Of a stretch of 40,298 bases of DNA, positions 1 to 8,333 are shown one piece after another; within the stretch, counting starts at the first letter, position 1; every line of letters begins with the position of its first letter. The stretch comes from an uncultured Verrucomicrobiota bacterium. GTDB taxonomy: Bacteria > Verrucomicrobiota > Verrucomicrobiia > Opitutales > Opitutaceae. The stretch is taken from positions 1-40,298 of the forward strand of contig CAIUGM010000019.1 of the NCBI GenBank assembly GCA_903898675.1, in the 5' to 3' direction. The notes beneath the pieces were generated by a model. The model saw nothing but the letters and a program-made list of their open reading frames with translations. It had not been told where the DNA came from and searched no databases. Position numbers and translations under genes: made by a program.

Positions 1-126
1 CACCGCAGCGTGCGCGCCGCCTGGCGCCAGGCCGCGGAAACCTGGCTTCGCTGCCAGGGCCTGATCACCGTCTCCCTCAACCAAAAAGTGTTACCCAATT
101 TACCGCGAAAATATGTCCGTGATTAG
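1..126 (+). CDS. C-terminal fragment of an unrecognised protein
   Basis: Frame 1 is open from the window edge to a TAG at 124-126, giving 41 residues. Third positions are almost all G or C for the first 27 codons, as in the neighbouring genes. They then become AT-rich for the last 14 codons (ending KYVRD), so the natural gene end may have been replaced or shifted by intergenic sequence. I recognise no domain; the visible part is rich in Arg, Ala and Trp. It converges on the ssb operon. A second forward frame is also open here, so coding is only the more likely reading. Confidence 0.4.
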   Translation, partial: HRSVRAAWRQAAETWLRCQGLITVSLNQKVLPNLPRKYVRD

Positions 127-180
127 GAAGTACGCACAAGATTACATCTTTAATCACGCCATCATTAATACAGTTAGCGT

Positions 181-210
181 ACAAAAAAAAGAGCGCCCGT
201 TGGGCGCTCT
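181..210 (-). terminator. Rho-independent terminator of the rplY-pth-rpsF-ssb operon
   Basis: A perfect 9-bp stem (190-198 pairing with 202-210) encloses a 3-nt loop. On the minus strand it is followed by a run of eight T (A-run at 183-190 on the plus strand). It lies about 80 bp beyond the ssb stop codon and fits termination of leftward transcription. The plus-strand side has no T-run, so it is not a terminator for the fragment at 1-126. Confidence 0.9.
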
Positions 211-290
211 AAGTTAAACCATCATTTTATCTATTAGGGAATTACACGCAAACTATCTCTAAATAGTTTACATTCCGCAAACACGTAATT

Positions 291-767
291 CTAGAACGGC
301 ACGTCTTCGTCGAGATTTTCCTGGGCCGCGGGAGCCGCGGGCTTGGGGGCACCGGGCCGGGGCGCGGGGGCCGCGTAGCGCGGGGCGGAGTCGCCACCGG
401 CTTCCGCGCCACCGGGAGCGGCCCCGTCGGAACGGCCGCTGCCGAGGAACTGGAAGTTGTCGCAGACCACCTTCATGCGGCTGCGTTTTTCCTTGGTCGT
501 CTTGTCCTCCCACTGGTCGAGGCGCAGGCGGCCCTCGACGAAGAGCGGACGGCCCTTGGTGCAGTACTTGGCGATGTTCTCGCCCGACTTGCCCCAGGCC
601 TCGATGTCGACGTAGGTCACCTCTTCGCGGTCGGCGCCGGACTCGTCGCGAAACTTGCGGTTCACGGCCAGGCTGAACTGGCAGATCGCGGTGCCTTTCG
701 GCGTGACCCGGAGCTCGGGGTCGCGCGTCAGGTTGCCGATCAGCATCACTTTGTTGAGGTTGGCCAT
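291..767 (-). CDS. ssb: Single-stranded DNA-binding protein
   Basis: SSB binds single-stranded DNA during replication, recombination and repair and recruits partner proteins by its C-terminal tip. The 158-residue product has the N-terminal OB fold (about residues 1-107, opening MANLNKVMLIGNLTRDPELR), a flexible Ala/Pro/Gly linker (about 110-147) and the acidic tip DEDVPF. Length and layout are normal for bacterial SSB. It is the last gene of a leftward operon, 23 bp after rpsF. In many bacteria rpsR and rplI follow ssb; here the terminator follows directly and neither is present. There is no Shine-Dalgarno sequence; the start is preceded by CCACCACC. Confidence 0.97.
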   Translation of the reverse strand: MANLNKVMLIGNLTRDPELRVTPKGTAICQFSLAVNRKFRDESGADREEVTYVDIEAWGKSGENIAKYCTKGRPLFVEGRLRLDQWEDKTTKEKRSRMKVVCDNFQFLGSGRSDGAAPGGAEAGGDSAPRYAAPAPRPGAPKPAAPAAQENLDEDVPF

Positions 768-790
768 GGTGGTGGGGCGGGCGAAAACGC

Positions 791-1087
791 TCAGGCGTTC
801 TGCACCAGCGCGCGGTAGACGCTTTCGTTGAGCCGCAGGCGCTCGTGGAGCGCCGCCGGGGCGGTCGCGGGGGCGGAGAAGTTCACCTGGACGTACACGC
901 CCGCGGGGAACTTGTCGTCCGTCTTGCGGATGAACTCGCGGCGGCCGATGTTCTCGACGGCGGTGACCTCGCCCTGGAGCGCGGCGATCTCTTTCTTCAC
1001 GCCCTCGATGATGGTCTCGACGGTGTCTTCCTTGCCGCGGTTATCGAGGATGAAGGTGGCTTTGTAATTACGCTTGGTCTGGCTCAT
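791..1087 (-). CDS. rpsF: Small ribosomal subunit protein bS6
   Basis: bS6 binds 16S rRNA with bS18 on the platform of the 30S subunit. The 98-residue product begins MSQTKRNYKATFILDNRGKE, contains the alternating strand/helix pattern of bS6, and ends without the long acidic tail found in some species. It lies between pth and ssb. Its start overlaps the last 20 bp of pth, suggesting translational coupling. Identification rests on sequence similarity recalled for the family and on the conserved neighbours. Confidence 0.93.
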   Translation of the reverse strand: MSQTKRNYKATFILDNRGKEDTVETIIEGVKKEIAALQGEVTAVENIGRREFIRKTDDKFPAGVYVQVNFSAPATAPAALHERLRLNESVYRALVQNA

Positions 1088-1667
1088 GGTGATCTCTGCG
1101 GTTGAGGGTGTTCATGGCTTCGGCGGGCCCGCGGTTGAGCAGCAGGCGGAGGCCGTCCACGAAAGTGGTTAGTTGTTGGGCAATGAGGGTGGTTTGTTCG
1201 TTGGAAAATTTCCCGAGCACGTAGTCCTTGATATCCATCTCCGCGGGTCGCGGGCCGCCGATGCCGAGCCGGTAGCGGATGAATCCGTTCCCGAGGTGCT
1301 CGAGCAGGCTGGCGACGCCGTTGTGGCCGCCAGCGCTGCCGCTGACGGAGACTTTCACGCGGCCGGTGTCGATCGTGAGATCGTCGTAGGCCACGACCAG
1401 CGCGTCGACCGGGGCCTTGTGGAAATCGAGCAGGGCGCGCAGGGCGCGTCCGCTGTCATTCATGAAGGTCTGCGGCTTGACGAGCAGGCGGGTGACCCCG
1501 GGTCGGACATCCCAGCGGGCGGTTTCGGCCTCGAAGCGGGAGTCTGATTTCCACTTGAGGCCTTCGGCGGCGGCCAGCGCCTCAACCAGGGTGAAACCGA
1601 GGTTGTGGCGGGTGCCGGCGTATTCGCGCCCGGGGTTGCCCAGTCCAGCGATCAGCGTGACGGACAT
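1068..1667 (-). CDS. pth: Peptidyl-tRNA hydrolase
   Basis: Pth cleaves the ester bond of peptidyl-tRNA released from stalled ribosomes and recycles tRNA in the cytoplasm. The 199-residue protein shows the family signatures: GLGNPGREYAGTRHN with the catalytic His at 21 and Asn at 11, PQTFMN with Asn70, AYDDL with Asp95/96, and GSAGGHNG near residue 110. Length is typical. It sits between rplY (59 bp upstream) and rpsF (20-bp overlap), the common bacterial rplY-pth arrangement. Confidence 0.97.
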   Translation of the reverse strand: MSVTLIAGLGNPGREYAGTRHNLGFTLVEALAAAEGLKWKSDSRFEAETARWDVRPGVTRLLVKPQTFMNDSGRALRALLDFHKAPVDALVVAYDDLTIDTGRVKVSVSGSAGGHNGVASLLEHLGNGFIRYRLGIGGPRPAEMDIKDYVLGKFSNEQTTLIAQQLTTFVDGLRLLLNRGPAEAMNTLNRRDHHEPDQA

Positions 1668-1726
1668 GACTCAAAGAACGGTGTGCAAAACGGCCCGCCC
1701 GCGGACGGACGGACCGGGGACTGAAA

Positions 1727-2485
1727 TTACTTCTTGGCCGGAGCGGCGGGCTTGGCGCCCGCAGCCGGAGCGGCGGCCTTCGCGTCGCCCTTGGCGGGCG
1801 CCGCGGCGGCGGCTTTCGGATCGCCAGGCTTGGCGGCGGCGGCATCGCCGGCGGCCGGAGCCGCGGCGGTACCATCGGCCGGCACCGCACCCTCGACGGG
1901 CGCGACGACCGCGGCGACTTCCTCGGCCGGCGGCTCGACGCAGAGAACCACGGTCTGGTTTTTGTCATCCAGGAACTCGACGCCCGCGATGGGCTTCAGT
2001 TCGCTGACGTGGATCGTCTCGCCGACCTTGAGCTCGGCGACGTTGACCTCGATGAGGTCGGGGAGATCCTTCGGCAAGCAGCGGATGCGCAGGCGGTGGG
2101 AGGCGGTCTCGAGGATGCCGCCCTCGGTCTTGACGCCGTAGGCCTCGCCCACGACGCGGATGGCGACGTTGATGATCATCTTCTCGTTTTCCTTCACTTC
2201 CTGAAGGTCGAGGTGGAGATACTTGTCCGTGATCGGGTCGCGCTGGACTTCCTGGAGGAAGGAGAGCGCGGTGGCGCCGGCATCGCGCTTGAGCTCGATG
2301 AGGGCGGAACGGCCGGAAATGTCCTTGAGGAGCTTGACGAATTCCGGGGCATTGACGGCCAGGTTCTCCGGCTTCGTGTGCTTGCCATAGAGAATGGCGG
2401 GAATCTGCTGGGCTTTGCGCAGGCGACGGGAGGCGCTGCGGCCTGTGCCCTCGCGGGACGTGACGGTGAGTTGATATTTCTTCAT
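1727..2485 (-). CDS. rplY: Large ribosomal subunit protein bL25, long (CTC/TL5) form
   Basis: bL25 binds 5S rRNA in the central protuberance of the 50S subunit. From the ATG at 2485 the product is 252 residues: an L25 domain (about 1-92, opening MKKYQLTVTSREGTGRSASR), the C-terminal TL5/CTC beta domain (about 95-185) and a low-complexity Ala/Pro/Lys tail (about 186-252). A longer reading starting at 2596 is possible, but I chose 2485. It matches the family N-terminus and has an AGGGGG Shine-Dalgarno at 2500-2495, unlike most genes here. First gene of the rplY-pth-rpsF-ssb operon. Confidence 0.95.
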   Translation of the reverse strand: MKKYQLTVTSREGTGRSASRRLRKAQQIPAILYGKHTKPENLAVNAPEFVKLLKDISGRSALIELKRDAGATALSFLQEVQRDPITDKYLHLDLQEVKENEKMIINVAIRVVGEAYGVKTEGGILETASHRLRIRCLPKDLPDLIEVNVAELKVGETIHVSELKPIAGVEFLDDKNQTVVLCVEPPAEEVAAVVAPVEGAVPADGTAAAPAAGDAAAAKPGDPKAAAAAPAKGDAKAAAPAAGAKPAAPAKK

Positions 2486-2494
2486 GATTTCGTT

Positions 2495-2500
2495 CCCCCT
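2495..2500 (-). promoter_or_regulatory. Shine-Dalgarno sequence of rplY
   Basis: AGGGGG read on the minus strand, nine bases before the ATG at 2485. It decides the rplY start and is one of only two strong Shine-Dalgarno sequences I found in the window. Confidence 0.75.
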
Positions 2501-2624
2501 GTGACTCCGGAATTGAAGGCAGGCGTAATGGAAAAGGGAGCCGAGTTGATGGAGCGCGTCGCGCTGATGCAACCAAAACTTTGGTCCCCCCGGCAAAAAG
2601 GCGCTTTTTTACAGGAGAGAGGGA

Positions 2625-2653
2625 TTGACAAGGCCTCAAGCGAGTCTCTTTTT
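2625..2653 (+). promoter_or_regulatory. Possible promoter of tRNA-Asn
   Basis: A consensus -35 TTGACA (2625-2630) is followed after 17 bp by a T-rich stretch (2648-2653) that is a poor -10. The spacing and the tRNA start at 2674 fit, but the weak -10 keeps this tentative. Confidence 0.35.
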
Positions 2654-2673
2654 GGCCGTTCTTTGTGCCACAC

Positions 2674-2748
<75 letters not shown>

Positions 2749-2752
2749 TTTT

Positions 2753-2785
2753 AACCCAACGACTTACGCTCGTTGGGTTTTTGTT
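2753..2785 (+). terminator. Rho-independent terminator of tRNA-Asn
   Basis: A perfect 10-bp stem (2753-2762 with 2770-2779) has a 7-nt loop and runs into TTTTTGTTTG. It starts four bases after the CCA end of the tRNA. Confidence 0.9.
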
Positions 2786-2924
2786 TGAAAATGCTGTGTA
2801 CCCGAACCTACCCCTTTTCGCTCAGCTATTCGGTGTCGTTTATAACAACGCATTCTACTCGCCAAGGTCTGTTTTCATCAATGTGAAGTACCGAGTACGG
2901 TAGCTGGAAGCCAAGAAGTATATC

Positions 2925-4979
2925 TTACGGCGCGACCTCCACAAACTCCGGCTCGAAGGGGTCGAGGGTGAAGCCGGCGACGTAATCCCGGTCGCGCAGG
3001 ATGCTGCGGGCGCGGCCTGGCAGGTCGATGCGCTTGGCGGTGCCGTCCAGGTTGAGATAGAGGACGTGGGTGCGGTCGATGAACCGGGCCATCACCCCCG
3101 CGGGCACGACGGGGCCGGTCTTGAGCGCCAGCCGGTCGATCAATTCACCGAGCACCACGTTCAACACGGCCTCGCGGGCGGGCAGGCCGACGTAGATCGC
3201 GGTGCCGGCGCCAAACTGGTTCGAGGTCACCACCGGGTAATCCTGGTCCAGGCTCACGATCCGGCCGAGCACCGTGGCGCCCTTCGGCTGGATCACATCG
3301 AACCGCGGCGACTCGCAATTGATCTCCCGCCCCTGATAGGCCACCCGCAGCTGGTTGCCCCGGAGCCCCACCCTCGACAATTCGTTCAGGTTCTCGGGTT
3401 CCTCAAATCCGCCGACGCGGATGCCAAAGACATCGCTGAGCCGGCCGGGCAGCGTCGTGGCGAAGACCTGGCCGCGTTCGTCGAGCATCGCCGAGTAGCC
3501 GGTCATCACGACCGTGCCGCCGTTGTGGACGAACGCCCGGATCTTGGCGCCGGTGGCTTCATCCATCACTGCGACCCCGGGCACGATGAGGAGTTTGTAG
3601 CGCAGATCGCTCCGGCTGATCTCGACGACCTTGGTCTCCACATTGCGGTGGTTCAGCACGTCGAAAGCGGTCTGCATCTGCCCGTCATGCGGCTCGGGAA
3701 ACGCCGCGCTCGCGATCTGGCTGGGAAAGGAAAACGCCAGCGCCACCTCCGGCTGCGGCCGGTAAGGAAAACCATACGGCTCGATCTTCCTAAACTCGGC
3801 CGCGATCTGCCGGTATTCGTCGTACTTGCGGTTCGGCGTGCCGTCCCAATCCACCATGCCCTCGAGGAACTGCTCCTCGCCTGCGTGCATGTTCTGCCAG
3901 GTCCAGCCGCAGATCATCTGGTTGCCGGCCATCAGGGAGGCGTAGGCCGACTTGCGGATCGAGCCGGGCACGGCCGTCATGGTCGTGAACTCCGTGCACC
4001 AGAACGGCGTGGTGTTCTCAAACTGGATGCGGGCGATGCCGAACAGGGCGCGGCCGATGCCCTCGTTCTTCACCAGCGAATTGCCGGGATAAAACCCGCA
4101 GCCGCCGCGCGCGATCTTCCCGGCGTAGGCGATCCCGGAGTAGTCAAAATACTTCAGGCTGCTGTAATACCACATGTTGGTGGTCGTCAGCGCGCCCGGG
4201 GCGTTGGCGTTCACCCGCGCGATCACCTTCAGGAGGAACCCGCTCACCTCGTCCGAGATGAAGCGCCGGAAATCGAGCACGCGTTCCGGCGCACCCGTGA
4301 CGCCCGCCACGACCGGCAGCCCCACCTCGTCAATGTCGCCGATCCGGCGCGACCAGCGCTGGCCCGCCCAGGCGGTGTTCAGTTTTTCGGGCGTGGAATA
4401 TTTTTGCTTCAACCATTCGATGAACCGCACGCGCACGGTTTCCGAGTACGAGATCGGCCCGTCGCCCGGCTCGTTGTCGATGCCGAAGGCCAGCAGCGCG
4501 GGATGCCGGCCGTAGCGCTGGGTGAGCGCATCCGTGAAACGCAGCGCATACTCCTGGTAATGCGGGTCGCCCACATCCTCCATGTACCGGTGGTTCGGGT
4601 ACTGGCTGGCGCCATGCGCGTCCGTGACGTTGATCGAGGGAAACTTGTGGTGCAGCCAGAGCGGCGCGGGCCGCACGGCGAGGTCGAGGACCACCTTGAT
4701 GCCCGCCGCGTGCAGCTGGTCCATGACGTCGTCAAACCACGCGAAATTGAACTGGCCGTCCCTGGGCTCGCAGCTGTCCCAGGCCAGGTGGCCGAGGCGC
4801 ACGACGCGGAAGCCCGCGGCCTGCATCAGCTTGATGTCCCGCTTCCAGGTCTCCGGATTCGAGTCATGCGGGTGGTAGTTGGCGCCGACATACAGCGCTT
4901 GGGCCGACGCGCGGGCCGCGAGCGCGCAAAGGGCGGCCGCGAGCAGGGAACGAAGTATCCGGGGCAGGTTATGGGTCAT
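2925..4979 (-). CDS. Exported beta-galactosidase-like glycoside hydrolase (GH42 type)
   Basis: The protein probably removes terminal galactose or a related sugar from oligosaccharides in the periplasm or outside the cell. The 684-residue product has a signal peptide (about 1-27, ending in AARASAQA), then a TIM barrel with GH42 landmarks: YHP at 35-37, FGIDNEPG with the putative acid/base Glu170, and FWCTEF with the putative nucleophile Glu330. Residues about 420-610 resemble the glutamine-amidotransferase-like trimerisation domain of GH42. Length matches the family. It is a single gene facing away from the DUF362 gene, with a 249-bp divergent gap. The exact substrate cannot be read from sequence. 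Confidence 0.85.
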   Translation of the reverse strand: MTHNLPRILRSLLAAALCALAARASAQALYVGANYHPHDSNPETWKRDIKLMQAAGFRVVRLGHLAWDSCEPRDGQFNFAWFDDVMDQLHAAGIKVVLDLAVRPAPLWLHHKFPSINVTDAHGASQYPNHRYMEDVGDPHYQEYALRFTDALTQRYGRHPALLAFGIDNEPGDGPISYSETVRVRFIEWLKQKYSTPEKLNTAWAGQRWSRRIGDIDEVGLPVVAGVTGAPERVLDFRRFISDEVSGFLLKVIARVNANAPGALTTTNMWYYSSLKYFDYSGIAYAGKIARGGCGFYPGNSLVKNEGIGRALFGIARIQFENTTPFWCTEFTTMTAVPGSIRKSAYASLMAGNQMICGWTWQNMHAGEEQFLEGMVDWDGTPNRKYDEYRQIAAEFRKIEPYGFPYRPQPEVALAFSFPSQIASAAFPEPHDGQMQTAFDVLNHRNVETKVVEISRSDLRYKLLIVPGVAVMDEATGAKIRAFVHNGGTVVMTGYSAMLDERGQVFATTLPGRLSDVFGIRVGGFEEPENLNELSRVGLRGNQLRVAYQGREINCESPRFDVIQPKGATVLGRIVSLDQDYPVVTSNQFGAGTAIYVGLPAREAVLNVVLGELIDRLALKTGPVVPAGVMARFIDRTHVLYLNLDGTAKRIDLPGRARSILRDRDYVAGFTLDPFEPEFVEVAP

Positions 4980-5085
4980 GGGAAAGCGGGTCGGTTATCG
5001 ACTTTGGGCCGGTGCAAGTCGAGCCCACGTGAAAGGAGGCGGTAGGGACCGGCCCAGCGCGGCGGATTATCCGCTCAACTCACTC

Positions 5086-5137
5086 ACGCGCACCGGGCAC
5101 CTAATTGTCAGTTTACGCGCACGACCGGCCAACTAAT
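5086..5137. repeat. Degenerate direct repeat in the divergent gap between GH42 and DUF362 genes
   Basis: Two related units, ACGCGCACCGGGCACCTAATT (5086-5106) and ACGCGCACGACCGGCCAACTAAT-like sequence (5115-5137), lie 29 bp apart in the 249-bp space between divergent starts at 4979 and 5229. They could be an operator shared by the two genes; the match is imperfect and I see no other support. Confidence 0.25.
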
Positions 5138-5228
5138 GCACACCGGGCCGGGCTGCCATGGGCTAAGCTGGATCGCCTTCTACCCTCTCTCTGCGCGATC
5201 AGTGCGGGCGGGCGTGGCTGACACTCCT

Positions 5229-6542
5229 ATGCATACCCGTTTGTTTGTCTCCCAGGCGCTTCTCGCCCTTGGCCTGTTCGCCAGTGGGTCGACGACCCTG
5301 CCGGCGGCGGAGTCCGCGGTGCCGCCCTGGGTGCCGACCGACGCGCCGAACCAGCCCATCGGGGTCGGACGCGGACTGTTTCCCGGACGCGTGACCTGGA
5401 TTCGCGACCTGGCCGCGACCCCCTGGGACGGCAAAACCGGCAACTGGTGGGACGAGGGCACGGGCATCAGCCAACCCGCCGTCGACCGCATGCTTTCCCG
5501 TTCCCTCCGGGCCCTGACCGGCCAGGGCACCGACGCCGCCGCTTGGTCCGCCCTTTTCCATTCCTTCAACCGGCAGCAACGGCAGGTCAGCGGCGGATAC
5601 GGGGCCGGTGAAAAGTTCGCGATCAAGATCAACTGCAACAACGCCTATGCGGGTTACGGCGACGTCGATGGCCAGATCGACCAATCGCCGCAGATGCTCC
5701 TCGGCTTGGTGCGTCAGCTCGTGACTGTCGCCGGCGTCCCGGAGAACCAAATTACAGTCTACGAGGCGACCCGGGTGGTGCCGGACCGCGTTTATCGGCC
5801 GACGCACGCCGCGTTCCCGCACGTCAGGTTTGTCGACTCCCAGGGCAACGGGGCAAATGGCAGGGATCCCGTGGACTATCAGAAGCAAAAGCTCGGCTAT
5901 TCCGTGCCCGACCCCAAGGTCGGCCGCGCTCTGCCCCGGTGCGTGGTCGAGGCGACTTACCTCGTGAACCTCACGCTGGTGAAGGGTCACCCGACCACGG
6001 GCGTATCGCTCACCGCCAAGAACCACTACGGCACGGTCGACGTGCGCGATCACGAGGTCTACGCAAACTCACATGCCCATCCGATGGCGACTTACCATCC
6101 GTTCGTGGACATGATCGGATCGAAGGAACTCGGTGGCAAAACCCTGCTGTTCATTCTCGACGGCCTCTACGGCATCCGCGACGTCAACGACCAGGTCGCC
6201 GAGTTCGCCCACTGGAACACGCTCTTCCATGGCGAGTGGTTCGCGAGTGTGTTCCTGTCCCAGGATCCGGTCGCCATCGATTCGGTCGGCCTGGATTTTC
6301 TCCGCACCGAATTTCCGTCCGGGCGCTTCAAGGATTTTCAACCGTTCAGGAACGCGGACAATTTCCTGCACGAAGCCGCGCTCGCCAATCACGCCCCCTC
6401 CGGCATCCGCTACGCCCCGGACGGGGTCCCGCTCCCGAGCCTCGGCGTCCATGAGCATTGGAACAATGCGGTGGACCGCCAGTATTCGCGGAACCTGGGC
6501 CGCGCTGCCGGCATCGAGTTGCTGACGGTCGCACCGCACTAG
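5229..6542 (+). CDS. Exported DUF362 domain protein
   Basis: The 437-residue product has a signal peptide (about 1-30, hydrophobic VSQALLALGLFASG) and then a DUF362 domain. Typical stretches are FAIKINCNNAY, LVNLTLVKGHPTTGVSLTAK, NHYG and FLSQDPVAIDSVGLDFL. DUF362 proteins are often annotated as Fe-S or uncharacterised secreted proteins; their reaction is not established. I chose the ATG at 5229 rather than one at 5136 because it gives a clean signal peptide and the extension is not GC3-biased. It ends 32 bp from the converging gene at 6575. No Shine-Dalgarno is visible. Confidence 0.8.
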   Translation: MHTRLFVSQALLALGLFASGSTTLPAAESAVPPWVPTDAPNQPIGVGRGLFPGRVTWIRDLAATPWDGKTGNWWDEGTGISQPAVDRMLSRSLRALTGQGTDAAAWSALFHSFNRQQRQVSGGYGAGEKFAIKINCNNAYAGYGDVDGQIDQSPQMLLGLVRQLVTVAGVPENQITVYEATRVVPDRVYRPTHAAFPHVRFVDSQGNGANGRDPVDYQKQKLGYSVPDPKVGRALPRCVVEATYLVNLTLVKGHPTTGVSLTAKNHYGTVDVRDHEVYANSHAHPMATYHPFVDMIGSKELGGKTLLFILDGLYGIRDVNDQVAEFAHWNTLFHGEWFASVFLSQDPVAIDSVGLDFLRTEFPSGRFKDFQPFRNADNFLHEAALANHAPSGIRYAPDGVPLPSLGVHEHWNNAVDRQYSRNLGRAAGIELLTVAPH

Positions 6543-6574
6543 GGCCGGCCCGGCGAGGATTCGAAAGCGCCCGC

Positions 6575-8038
6575 TCAAATCCCGTCGGCAAAGACGCCCG
6601 TCATTGCGCCCGTCTCGAAGGCGAGCGCACTCCGCAGGTACCGCACCACGTCGGCGGCCGTGAACTCTTCCTCGCCGGGCCGGACCAGCCGGGCGAGTTC
6701 GCTGAGCTCGTTGCCCGCGGTGACCAGCGCCGGTTCGGCCGCGCCGTCGCGCGTCTGGCCCAGGCCGACCGTGGCCGCGAGCCCATTGCAAAGACATTTG
6801 CGGCCCGCGGTGTCCGCCGCGTTGCCACCCTTGCGCACGTAATCCTCGACGGGTTCCCCGGGGCAGCGGTAGCCGACCTGGCCGTCGCTCTTCCGGTAAA
6901 GTTCCCGCAGGTAGCCCAAATCGCAGATTCGTTCGCGCGCCGCATAGACGGCGGCCTTGGCCACGGTACCGGCCAGCTCGACGACCTTGAAGGGAAACCC
7001 GGTGGGCGAAGCGAGCGGGTCGGTGAACACCCGCGCGTCGCCCGCGCGACTGGCGTTGAGCGCCTGCTTTTTCAAATGCGGCAGGACCCCGGATTCCGCA
7101 CAAAAGGCAAAGGCCGTGCCGACCTGGATGCCCGCGGCGCCGAGCCGCAGCGCTTCCGCCAGCTTCTCGGGCCGCGCATAGGATCCGGCCAGCCAGAACG
7201 GCAGGCCGAGGGCACGGATCTTCTCGAGGTCGGGCGCATCGCGCAGGCCGTAGACCGGCTGGCCGAGCTCGTCGAGCTGCAGTGCCCCGCGCGGCGGCGC
7301 ATTATGCCCGCCCGCCAGGTCGCCCTCGACGACGAAACCGTCCACCACTCCGTTGGATTTTTTCGCCAGCGTGATCGCGAGGGTCGTCGACGATACAATC
7401 GCCAGGAACTTCGGCCGGCGCAGTTTCAATTTCGGCCCGTTGGTGTAGGCCAGCGGATCGAGCGTGGTGCTGAAGTCGTCACCCGGCACCGCCCCGGCCA
7501 CATCCATTTTCAACTCCACCCGCTCACCGATCGCCAGCCGGTCGAGGATGCCGGGAATCGAGCGCGGGATGCCCGCGCCCATCAGCACGTAGTCGACGTC
7601 CGCCAGCATCGCGCCGTAAAGCGATGGCAGCGTGGGCACCTGGATTTTCTCCAGCAGGTTGATGCCCACGAGGCCGGCGTGGCCCTCCTTCGCGAGGAAG
7701 ACTTCCACAAAATTCGCCACGATCGTCAGCTCGGTCAGCGCCGGGCCGGGCTGGATCGTCGGCATCGCCGCCAGCGCAAACGGGGCGCCGGGTGCCTTGC
7801 CGCCGGGGACAAAGTGCCGGTCGAGGACGCGCTCGGCCAGACCCGGCAGGGGAAAGTTTCCGAGCGCCCGGCGCAGGTCACCCGTCGGGTCGCCCGCCTG
7901 GAGCCGGCGGGCGAGGACCATCGCCAGGGCCGTGCCGGACACGACGCCGAGTTCGCCCATGAGCGAAACGGCCCGCGCCAGCTGCCAGTTGGAGACCGCC
8001 ACGCCCATGCCGCCTTGGATGATCACTGGTTTTCGCAT
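6575..8038 (-). CDS. Nitronate monooxygenase / 2-nitropropane dioxygenase family flavoprotein
   Basis: Family members are FMN-dependent TIM-barrel enzymes that oxidise alkyl nitronates; relatives act as enoyl reductases in lipid or polyketide synthesis. From the ATG at 8038 the protein has 487 residues. It opens MRKPVIIQGGMGVAVSNWQL (the IQGGMG FMN-loop signature) and has DGFVVEGDLAGGHNAPPRG, the family VEG..AGGH segment, and later LRLGAAGIQVGTAFAFCAESG. It is longer than the roughly 320-350-residue classical enzymes, with an extra C-terminal region holding a Cys pair (CLCNG). A longer reading to 8134 exists but adds unlike sequence. Substrate unknown. Confidence 0.8.
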   Translation of the reverse strand: MRKPVIIQGGMGVAVSNWQLARAVSLMGELGVVSGTALAMVLARRLQAGDPTGDLRRALGNFPLPGLAERVLDRHFVPGGKAPGAPFALAAMPTIQPGPALTELTIVANFVEVFLAKEGHAGLVGINLLEKIQVPTLPSLYGAMLADVDYVLMGAGIPRSIPGILDRLAIGERVELKMDVAGAVPGDDFSTTLDPLAYTNGPKLKLRRPKFLAIVSSTTLAITLAKKSNGVVDGFVVEGDLAGGHNAPPRGALQLDELGQPVYGLRDAPDLEKIRALGLPFWLAGSYARPEKLAEALRLGAAGIQVGTAFAFCAESGVLPHLKKQALNASRAGDARVFTDPLASPTGFPFKVVELAGTVAKAAVYAARERICDLGYLRELYRKSDGQVGYRCPGEPVEDYVRKGGNAADTAGRKCLCNGLAATVGLGQTRDGAAEPALVTAGNELSELARLVRPGEEEFTAADVVRYLRSALAFETGAMTGVFADGI

Positions 8039-8333
8039 AAAGATAAGTGCCCGACGATGGGTACGGGACACCCATACCGGAAGTCCGATGCACCGCGCGC
8101 CGCGGGTATTAGCTGCGAGGTCAGTCCCGCCCACCGCTGGTGGAGCTTATGGCCTGGGCAAGAAATGCGGGACGCGCTGTCCAAAACCCGCCGCCCGAAA
8201 CGACGCCGCGTATTTTCCAACCCACCTGCCGGCCGCGCGTATCATTCAGCAATAATGACGAACGAAAACACAAGCGATGCGGAGCTGTCCGCGCGGTTTT
8301 TTCCGAAACTGGAGGCAGCTCATTCATCTGCCC

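Noticed and set aside
3066-5045. Long open frame on the plus strand opposite the GH42 gene
   Set aside because: Antisense frame with no domain; the GH42 frame has a signal peptide and catalytic motifs.
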